Shown piece after piece: positions 41,118 through 46,972 of a stretch of 46,972 nucleotides of DNA (positions within the stretch are counted from its first letter, which is position 1; every line of letters begins with the position of its first letter). Under the pieces are notes generated by a model. It did no database searches. It was not told where the DNA came from and saw only the letters and a list, made by a program, of their open reading frames with translations. Source of the stretch: Clostridiales bacterium (lineage in GTDB: Bacteria > Bacillota > Clostridia > Christensenellales > Aristaeellaceae). The position numbers and the translations under genes are program-made. The stretch is taken from assembly GCA_015056155.1 (NCBI GenBank), contig SVGU01000014.1, positions 1 through 46,972 on the forward strand. Direction: 5' to 3'.

Positions 41118-42317
41118 ATGATCCGCATTGAAGGAAAGCACAACACCGCGCTGTGCTACACCACGATTCTCGAAGAGACGGCAGAGGCGCAGATCCGGCA
41201 GGTCTGCGACCAGGCGGCGTTTGCGGATTGCAGAATCCGCATCATGCCGGACGTGCATGCCGGAAAGGGCTGCACCATCGGAACCACCATGACCCTGACG
41301 GACAAGATCGTGCCTGGAATGGTCGGCGTGGATATCGGCTGCGGAATGGAAACCGTCCGCCTGGCGGAAAGGGAGATCGACTTTGCGGCGCTGGACGCGG
41401 TGATCCGCGCGCATATCCCGGCGGGACGCTGCGTGCGCGGAAGCTGCCATCCGCTGTGCAATGAGATCGACCTGTCTGCGCTTCGCTGCGCGGAGGGGGT
41501 GGACCTGAACCGCGCGTATCTGAGCATCGGCACCCTCGGAGGAGGAAACCACTTCATCGAGGTCGACCGGGACGAAGAGGGGCGGCTCTATCTGGTGGTC
41601 CATTCAGGAAGCCGCCATCTGGGAACACAGGTGGCCGGATGGTACCAGACGGCGGGATGGAACGCCCTGAAGGAGAAGGCGACCCGCACGAAGGCGGTCG
41701 TCACGCAGATGAAGCAGGAGGGGCGCGAGCGGGAGATCCAGGCGTACCTCGACATGACCCGCGACGAGCGCGTGCCGGACGTTCCCAGGGAGCTGGCGTA
41801 TGTGGAGGGCGCGCTGTTCGACGACTACATCCACGACATGCGCATCACCCAGCGGTTTGCGGCGCTGAACCGCAAGGCGATGGTCGATGTGATCCTGATG
41901 GAGATGGGGCTGCACGCGGAGGAGGCGTTCACCACCATCCACAACTACATCGACACGGAGCACATGATCCTCCGCAAGGGATCAGTGTCTGCGATGGCAG
42001 GAGAGAAGCTGCTGATCCCCATCAACATGCGCGACGGAAGCCTCATCTGCATCGGAAAGGGCAACGAGGAGTGGAACTGCTCCGCGCCGCACGGAGCGGG
42101 AAGGCTGATGAGCCGCTCCGCTGCGTCGAAGACCCTGACGATGGAGGCGTATCGCCGGGAGATGGCGGGGATCTACACCACCAGCGTCGATCAGTCCACG
42201 CTGGACGAATCGCCCATGGCCTACAAGCCGATGGAGGAGATCGTCCGGCAGATCGGCCCGACGGCGGAGATCGTCTGCCAGATCAGACCGGTCTATAACT
42301 TCAAGGCCGGGGAATAA
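41118..42317 (+). CDS. rtcB: RtcB-family RNA ligase
   Basis: A 399-residue protein of the RtcB family, Mn2+/GTP-dependent ligases joining a 2',3'-cyclic phosphate (or 3'-phosphate) end to a 5'-OH end in RNA repair or tRNA splicing. Family blocks are IMPDVHAGKGCTIGTT, VGVDIGCGMETV (metal Asp/Cys), GTLGGGNHFIEV, HSGSRHLG, HNYIDTEH, RKGSVSA and SAPHGAGRLMSRS, in which His325 should receive GMP. Length suits the shorter bacterial type. No archease or RtcR gene is adjacent. It has AGGAGG upstream and its own promoter and terminator. Confidence 0.95.
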   Translation: MIRIEGKHNTALCYTTILEETAEAQIRQVCDQAAFADCRIRIMPDVHAGKGCTIGTTMTLTDKIVPGMVGVDIGCGMETVRLAEREIDFAALDAVIRAHIPAGRCVRGSCHPLCNEIDLSALRCAEGVDLNRAYLSIGTLGGGNHFIEVDRDEEGRLYLVVHSGSRHLGTQVAGWYQTAGWNALKEKATRTKAVVTQMKQEGREREIQAYLDMTRDERVPDVPRELAYVEGALFDDYIHDMRITQRFAALNRKAMVDVILMEMGLHAEEAFTTIHNYIDTEHMILRKGSVSAMAGEKLLIPINMRDGSLICIGKGNEEWNCSAPHGAGRLMSRSAASKTLTMEAYRREMAGIYTTSVDQSTLDESPMAYKPMEEIVRQIGPTAEIVCQIRPVYNFKAGE

Positions 42318-42322
42318 AGAAC

Positions 42323-42354
42323 GAGACCGGAGGCATGGCGCTTCCGGTCTCTTT
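42323..42354. terminator. bidirectional terminator
   Basis: A 9-bp stem (GAGACCGGA 42323-42331 / TCCGGTCTC 42343-42351) with TTT after it, between rtcB and the convergent secreted-protein gene. Confidence 0.75.
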
Positions 42355-42359
42355 GCGTG

Positions 42360-44408
42360 TCAGAAAAGGGACTCCACCTTCTCAAGGAAGGTCGTGGAAT
42401 CAACGGGGATCGCGTCGGCGGGCGGCGTGAAGCAGGCGGGCGCGGTGTCCATGGTCAGCTTGTACTGAGGGATCGCCGTCAGCTCCGTGCCCTCGAACAG
42501 CTCGGCAACGAAGGCAGTTTCGTTGTTCGTCAGCACCAGCGTCGCGATGACCTCGCCGTCCAGCGCGATGGTCGCGCCGGCCTGACGGCTGTCGGCCATG
42601 TCGATGGTCGTGATGGTGTACAGCCGCTGGTTGTATCGGATGTTCATGTCCTCAGCGTCGAGCGTGAGGCCGTAGGCATCGCCGTCCGGGGTGTTGAGGT
42701 ATGCGGTGCAGCTGCCGGCATAATCGTCGCGGTCAAAGCCGAAGGTCGCGCGGCGGATGGAGGAAACAGGGAGGTAGCCGTTCACCGTGAAGCCGCGGCG
42801 GGTCCGGGCATAGTCGAAACCGCCGATGGTGGAATCGAAATTGGCGGCGTACTCGCTCGCGTGCAGGTCGGCGAAGAACCCGGGCATGTAAAGGTTGAGG
42901 TGTGCCACATCGTCGTCATCGACGCGGAAAGTCAGGCTGACCGGGCCTGCCTTGCACTCCAGGTACTGCTCCTCCTCCGAATAACCGGCGCGCAGGGCGT
43001 TCGTGTCGGTGGTCAGGTTCCAGTGGAAGTCATAGGCGTCCGTCAGCGTGAAGGTGATGCTGTTGAACAGATCGAACATCATCTCATTGGCGCGGAGGGT
43101 GACGGTGTGCGTGTAGGCGTTGAATGCGTAATCAAAGTCGTAGACGAGGGGCAGGAACGAATTGCCGCAGGCCAGGGTGAGCGAGATGGTACCGGAGGGC
43201 TCCATGGCAAAGCTGCCGGCTGTGATCATGCCGCTGAGCCGGTAATGCGCCAGATGTCCGTTCACCTGGGTCGTGTGGTTGAGGGTATCGGAAGCGAGGG
43301 TCAATTCGCCCTTTGCGGCAGGCAGGGTGATCAGCTCGCCCGCGGAGCATTTGCTGATCAGATGAGCGGCAGTCAGCTCCTGCGCCAGCGCCGGATCAAA
43401 CAGCGCGATCCAGCCGCGATACCGATCCAGCAGCTTGTCCACGGAGGCGGTGTTGTCCGTGAGAACCTCCGCAAGCCCACGGTTCAGGTCAGCGGCGAGG
43501 AGCGTCGTATCCAGGCGGATGGTCGTGGTGGTCTGCAATACGTAGGACGAATATGCCGGATCGGGCGTCGCGGTTCGTTCGATGCTGAAGGCTTCGTCGC
43601 TCACCTTACCGAGCACCGTGGTGACCATCTCTGCCAGCGTCAGCAGATCCTCCGTATCGAAGGCATAGCTGACGCCCCCGGCGGTGGTGACGTCAAAGGA
43701 GAAGCCGTCCTCGCGGATGCTGACAAGGAAGTTGTTGTCGCTCAGAGAGCCGATGAGCGTGATCGTCTCGCCCATCTGCAGGCCGGTCAGCGTGAGGCTC
43801 AGGCCGGTGTTGACGCGGTCCAGCCCGAGGGTCGCCCAGCTTTCGGCCAATTCAGCAGAGGTAAACACGCGGCCGGTCAGGACGGGCGTGAACTTCGCCA
43901 GCGTGGCGTCGAAATAGGATGCATATTGGGTCAGGACCTGCGGAACGATGGTATGCAGCTCGTGGGCGAGCCGGTCCAGATCGATGGCGAAGCCGATGCC
44001 GGAGTTCATGGGCGTCACGCTGAGCGCCCTGGGCGACACGCCCTGCATCACCGAGGCGATAAACAGCGCAAGGGAGGTTTCGTCATCCTCCGTGATTTCC
44101 GGCAGATTCTGCGCAGAAAAGTACAGATGGGCCAGCTGGGAGACGGGGACCGTGTAGGTACCGGTGCCGTCGGAAACATAACCCGCCTCATTGGTCATGG
44201 TCAGCCCGACGCCGTTGGCGCTGAAGAACAGGGCAGGCTCGCCGTCGGCGCTTTTGTTCATGCCGGCAGAGATGGATGTGCCGTCCGCTGCGTCGAGGGA
44301 GAAGACCATCGGCGTGATCTCTGCTCGCGTTCCGTCGGAGTAGGTGACGGGGCTGAGCAGCATACACATGGCCAGCAGCAGTGAGATGAGCTGATTGGTG
44401 AACATCAT
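42360..44408 (-). CDS. large secreted protein, unknown function
   Basis: A 682-residue protein with an N-terminal hydrophobic signal (MFTNQLISLLLAMCMLLSPV), probably cleaved. The mature part is rich in beta-strands and in Thr, Ser and Asp, with long alternating patterns (GLSLTLTGLQMGETITLIGSL; TVTLRANEMMFDLFNSITFT) and very few Cys or Lys. No catalytic motif, membrane anchor or cell-wall sorting signal is visible. The style suggests a large beta-solenoid or lipid/substrate-holding fold, but I recognise no family. The binding site is GGAGG, 6 bases before the ATG at 44408. It is monocistronic. Confidence 0.65.
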   Translation of the reverse strand: MMFTNQLISLLLAMCMLLSPVTYSDGTRAEITPMVFSLDAADGTSISAGMNKSADGEPALFFSANGVGLTMTNEAGYVSDGTGTYTVPVSQLAHLYFSAQNLPEITEDDETSLALFIASVMQGVSPRALSVTPMNSGIGFAIDLDRLAHELHTIVPQVLTQYASYFDATLAKFTPVLTGRVFTSAELAESWATLGLDRVNTGLSLTLTGLQMGETITLIGSLSDNNFLVSIREDGFSFDVTTAGGVSYAFDTEDLLTLAEMVTTVLGKVSDEAFSIERTATPDPAYSSYVLQTTTTIRLDTTLLAADLNRGLAEVLTDNTASVDKLLDRYRGWIALFDPALAQELTAAHLISKCSAGELITLPAAKGELTLASDTLNHTTQVNGHLAHYRLSGMITAGSFAMEPSGTISLTLACGNSFLPLVYDFDYAFNAYTHTVTLRANEMMFDLFNSITFTLTDAYDFHWNLTTDTNALRAGYSEEEQYLECKAGPVSLTFRVDDDDVAHLNLYMPGFFADLHASEYAANFDSTIGGFDYARTRRGFTVNGYLPVSSIRRATFGFDRDDYAGSCTAYLNTPDGDAYGLTLDAEDMNIRYNQRLYTITTIDMADSRQAGATIALDGEVIATLVLTNNETAFVAELFEGTELTAIPQYKLTMDTAPACFTPPADAIPVDSTTFLEKVESLF

Positions 44409-44437
44409 GCGCGACCTCCATGGAATGATTTGCCTTG

Positions 44438-44466
44438 ATTATAGCACAGCAGGTATCGGGCGGCAA
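44438..44466 (-). promoter_or_regulatory. promoter of the large secreted protein gene
   Basis: On the minus strand TTGCCG (44461-44466) and TATAAT (44438-44443) are separated by 17 bases, with TGC before the -10. Confidence 0.75.
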
Positions 44467-44490
44467 GGCGGGCAAATGTAAAAAATGCAC

Positions 44491-44524
44491 GAAAAAGCCG
44501 TCCCCCTGTGCGGGAGGGACGGCT
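44491..44524 (-). terminator. terminator of the ribosomal protein operon
   Basis: On the minus strand an 8-bp stem AGCCGTCC/GGACGGCT (44496-44503 / 44517-44524) is followed by a T-run, 91 bases after the rplQ stop. Confidence 0.92.
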
Positions 44525-44614
44525 GTGTGCTTTGATGCTTTGCTTTTGATGTGTGCGGTGTTAACGAACATTGATCGGCCGAGGCGCGATCAGAAAAATC
44601 AGATCAGGTCCTGA

Positions 44615-45106
44615 TTACAGGATCTCCAGGATGACCATCTCGGCAGCGTCGCCGCGACGGGGTCCCAGCTTGTAGATGCGGGTGTAGCCGCCCTTGCGAT
44701 CCTTGTGCTTGCGGCCGATCTCGAACAGCTTCTCGACCACGGGGTACTTCACGTCCTTGGTGCGGGCGCGGTACTCGGCCTTATTCTCGTCAGCCAGCTT
44801 CTCCTCGGGCATGTTGTAGAGGTAGGCCAGCATCATACGACGGGCGTGCAGCTTGGAGGGGGCGTCGTTCTTGACGACCTCCTGCACCAGCTGCTCCTTG
44901 TCGTTGTGGAATTCCTTGGTCACTTCAACGGTATTGTCGCACTCCTTGGCAGCCAGAGTGATCAGGCGCTCAGCAACGCGGCGGACTTCCTTAGCCTTGG
45001 ACTCGGTCGTCTCGATCTTACCGTACTTAATCAGATTCGTCGTCAGGCCACGCAGCAGCGCCTTGCGCTGATCGGCCGTACGACCCAGTTTGCGCTGGTA
45101 AGCCAT
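44615..45106 (-). CDS. rplQ: 50S ribosomal protein L17, long form
   Basis: A 163-residue large-subunit protein lining the exit-tunnel side. The N-terminal [21 protein letters not shown] is the family signature, and the C-terminal [24 protein letters not shown] is standard. At 163 residues it is longer than the usual 112-130: an insertion of roughly 40-50 residues lies in the middle (about 58-105, [15 protein letters not shown] to KNKAEYR-like), as in some Clostridia. It is the last gene of the operon, 73 bases after rpoA. Confidence 0.96.
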   Translation of the reverse strand: MAYQRKLGRTADQRKALLRGLTTNLIKYGKIETTESKAKEVRRVAERLITLAAKECDNTVEVTKEFHNDKEQLVQEVVKNDAPSKLHARRMMLAYLYNMPEEKLADENKAEYRARTKDVKYPVVEKLFEIGRKHKDRKGGYTRIYKLGPRRGDAAEMVILEIL

Positions 45107-45179
45107 GGGGTATTTCCTCCTATCATGGGTGGGCGGCAGGGGAGAGGATCATCCTTCCGCTGCGCTTGTATGCCCCGTC

Positions 45180-46133
45180 TTATTCATCATTCGGTCGCAG
45201 GGCGAGGCCCAGCTCCTGCAGCTTCTGCTCGACTTCCTCAAGGGACTTGCGGCCCAGATTACGGACCTTCATCATGTCCTCCTGATTGCGCTGAACCAGC
45301 TCATACACGGTGTTGATGCCCGCGCGCTTCAGACAGTTGTAAGCACGCACGGACAGCTCCAGCTCCTCAATGGTCATCTCCAGAACCTTGCCCTGGGTGT
45401 CCTCTTCGGGCTGCACCATGCTCACGGGCATCACCTGATCGGTGAGGCTCACAAACTGGGCCAGGTGCTCGGACAGGATCTTCGCGGCGCAGCTGATCGC
45501 CTCTTCGGGCTTCAGCGTGCCGTTCGTCCACACCTCCAGCGTCAGACGGTCAAAGTCGTTGGACTGGCCGACGCGCTTGTCTTCCACGGTGTAGTTCACC
45601 TTGTGGATGGGGGTGTAGATGGAGTCCATGGGGATGACGCCGATGGGCATCGTGGTATCGCGAGCCTTGTTCTTGTCCGCGCTGACGTAGCCGCGGCCGC
45701 GCTCCAGGCGCAGCGTCATCTGCAGATGCGCGTCTTCGTTCAGCGTAGCGATGTGCATTTCAGGATTGATGATCTCGATCTCCTCGTCGACCTTGATGTC
45801 GGCCGCGGTCAGCTCACAGGGGCCAACCTTGTCCACGATCACGGACTTGGGAGCATCGGTTAACATCTTCACGGCCAGGCCCTTCAGATTCAGGATGATC
45901 TCCGTCACGTCCTCCTTCACGCCGGGGACGGTGGAGAATTCATGCTGCACGCCCTCGATATGCACCGAGGAAACAGCAGCACCGGGCAGGGAAGACAGCA
46001 GGACGCGGCGGAGAGAGTTGCCCAGCGTATGACCGAAGCCACGCTCCAGCGGCTCGACAATGAACTTGCCATACTTGCCGTTGTCGCCGACCTCGACACA
46101 TTCGACCTTTGCCTTTTCGATTTCTACGGCCAT
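45180..46133 (-). CDS. rpoA: DNA-directed RNA polymerase subunit alpha
   Basis: A 317-residue subunit that dimerises to begin RNA polymerase assembly. The N-terminal domain (about 1-230) has [28 protein letters not shown] and [21 protein letters not shown]. The C-terminal domain (about 255-317) has [19 protein letters not shown] and [12 protein letters not shown], which contact promoter DNA upstream elements and activators. Length is normal. It is preceded by AAGGAGG and lies between rpsD and rplQ. Confidence 0.98.
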   Translation of the reverse strand: MAVEIEKAKVECVEVGDNGKYGKFIVEPLERGFGHTLGNSLRRVLLSSLPGAAVSSVHIEGVQHEFSTVPGVKEDVTEIILNLKGLAVKMLTDAPKSVIVDKVGPCELTAADIKVDEEIEIINPEMHIATLNEDAHLQMTLRLERGRGYVSADKNKARDTTMPIGVIPMDSIYTPIHKVNYTVEDKRVGQSNDFDRLTLEVWTNGTLKPEEAISCAAKILSEHLAQFVSLTDQVMPVSMVQPEEDTQGKVLEMTIEELELSVRAYNCLKRAGINTVYELVQRNQEDMMKVRNLGRKSLEEVEQKLQELGLALRPNDE

Positions 46134-46163
46134 TTCTTTTACCCTCCTTGCTCAGGTTCGGAG

Positions 46164-46225
46164 TGAAGGGATGCTGCTGCGGGGACAGTTGCTGCTTGCG
46201 CTCCATGCTCCCGCAGCATCCTTCA
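46164..46225 (-). promoter_or_regulatory. long bulged hairpin between rpsD and rpoA
   Basis: The arms at 46164-46183 and 46210-46225 pair over 16 positions with bulges of 3 and 1 bases, filling most of the gap between the rpsD stop and the rpoA binding site. It could be an mRNA processing site or a control element for rpoA expression. Confidence 0.55.
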
Positions 46226-46822
46226 TTAACGGGAGTAGAACTCGACGATCATGCTCATCTGCGGCTCGAAGTCGACGTCCTCGCGGGCGGGGAGCGCAAC
46301 GACCTTGCCGGTCAGGTTGGGAGCGTCAAAGGTCAGCCACTTGGGGGTCACAACAGAGGTGCCCTCGCGCAGGCCCTTGAACAGCTCGGACTCAGCGCTC
46401 TTCTGGCGCAGGGTGATCACGTCGCCCACCTTCACGGAGTAGGAGGGGATGTCCACCTTCTGGCCATTGACGCGGATGTGGCCGTGCACGACGATCTGAC
46501 GGGCGGCACGACGGGTCTTGCCCAGGCCCAGACGGTACACAACGTTGTCCAGACGCTGCTCCAGCAGCTGCAGCATGTTGTCACCGGTGATGCCCTTCAT
46601 GTTGGTGGCCTTGCTGTAGTACTTCTCGAACTGCTTCTCCAGCACGCCGTACACAAACTTGACCTTCTGCTTCTCCTTCAGCTGAGCGCCGTACTGAGAA
46701 ACCTTCTTGCGGCGGGTGCCGCCGGGATTGCGGGTAGACTTCTTATTGCCATAGCCCATGGTGGCGGGGGAAATGTCGAAAGAGCGGCACTTCCGCGCAA
46801 CGGGCTGCTTGTTGATAGCCAT
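46226..46822 (-). CDS. rpsD: 30S ribosomal protein S4, zinc-free form
   Basis: A 198-residue protein that binds 16S rRNA early and often represses its own operon. The middle LLQLLEQRLDNVVYRLGLG and VHGHIRVNGQKVDIPSYSVKVGDVI form the S4 RNA-binding domain (about 90-150). The N-terminus (MAINKQPVARKCRSFDIS) has a single Cys, so it is the C-minus form without the zinc knuckle. An AGGAGG site precedes it. It lies between rpsK and rpoA. Confidence 0.97.
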   Translation of the reverse strand: MAINKQPVARKCRSFDISPATMGYGNKKSTRNPGGTRRKKVSQYGAQLKEKQKVKFVYGVLEKQFEKYYSKATNMKGITGDNMLQLLEQRLDNVVYRLGLGKTRRAARQIVVHGHIRVNGQKVDIPSYSVKVGDVITLRQKSAESELFKGLREGTSVVTPKWLTFDAPNLTGKVVALPAREDVDFEPQMSMIVEFYSR

Positions 46823-46846
46823 GTTTCAATGTCCTCCTTCGTTTCC

Positions 46847-46972
46847 TTACACGCGACGGCGCTTGGGCGGACGGCAGCCATTGTGGGGGATGGGCGTCAC
46901 GTCCTTGATCATGCTCACATCCAGACCGGCGGCCTGCAGGGAGCGGATCGCAGCCTCACGGCCGGAGCCGGG
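46847..46972 (-). CDS. rpsK: 30S ribosomal protein S11, C-terminal part
   Basis: The last 41 codons of S11 run in from the window edge. The frame reads [20 protein letters not shown], then [21 protein letters not shown] and stop, which is the standard S11 C-terminus lining the mRNA exit platform. The 5' part lies outside the window. It is 24 bases upstream of rpsD. Confidence 0.96.
   Translation of the reverse strand, partial: PGSGREAAIRSLQAAGLDVSMIKDVTPIPHNGCRPPKRRRV

Overview
The window is a piece of a high-G+C Bacillota (Firmicutes) chromosome, most likely a Clostridia-type anaerobe. The basis is the classical rpsK-rpsD-rpoA-rplQ end of the ribosomal protein locus, AGGAGG-type ribosome binding sites, GTG and TTG starts, a lipobox lipoprotein and signal peptides of Gram-positive style, meso-diaminopimelate dehydrogenase, AsnA, an RNase YhaM homologue, and a C_GCAxxG_C_C family protein. 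I cannot name the species. Nothing looks like a phage, IS element, CRISPR array or tRNA. Only the first ~750 bases look foreign: they are clearly richer in A+T than the rest.

Layout. 1-750: A+T-rich segment with one Cys-rich DUF3795-like gene. 775-7240: divergent ddh and pgi, then a DMT transporter, an SDR-type epimerase, an unknown ORF that has no stop codon, and a MATE exporter in the same frame. 7293-9589 (minus): an ECF sigma factor and its overlapping one-TM anti-sigma-like partner, with a candidate ECF-type autoregulatory promoter. 9819-15062: a four-gene operon with a GH74 xyloglucanase and a GH31 alpha-xylosidase, both apparently cytoplasmic, plus a GyrI-like ligand-binding protein and a small HD hydrolase. 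15109-16938 (minus): asnA and an SDR. 17058-20888: secreted SH3b protein, PHP phosphoesterase, and two small unknown proteins. 21023-25840: rplI, dnaB, yhaM, a lipoprotein, a C_GCAxxG_C_C protein and a small membrane protein. 25913-29337 (minus): GNAT, nucleoside hydrolase, small membrane protein, secreted protein, cytidylate-kinase-like protein. 29614-31071: guaB. 31159-31837: a frameshifted DUF4304-like gene. 31881-36562 (minus): a four-gene Gld-type ABC system. 36687-38082 (minus): a response regulator lacking its phosphorylation residues, and a small membrane protein. 38241-40353: a 15-codon leader overlapping a large membrane protein fused to a PlsC-like acyltransferase. 40398-42317: divergent YfcE-type phosphoesterase and RtcB. 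42360-44408 (minus): a large secreted protein of unknown function. 44615-46972 (minus): rplQ, rpoA, rpsD and the end of rpsK.

How the genes work together. The GH74-GH31 pair points to cleavage of imported xyloglucan oligosaccharides, although no importer is in the window. The Gld-type ATPase, permease, GldG-like and DUF4340 proteins are translationally coupled and must form one envelope complex. The sigma/anti-sigma pair is a self-contained envelope-signal switch. The most unusual points are the membrane protein-acyltransferase fusion behind an overlapping leader ORF, the receiver-dead response regulator whose upstream region shares a 10-mer with the neighbouring promoter, and the unknown ORF running without a stop into a MATE transporter that has its own embedded promoter. 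Many promoters share a TGC-TATAAT-like extended -10.

All calls come from reading motifs and context by eye; no database search was possible.
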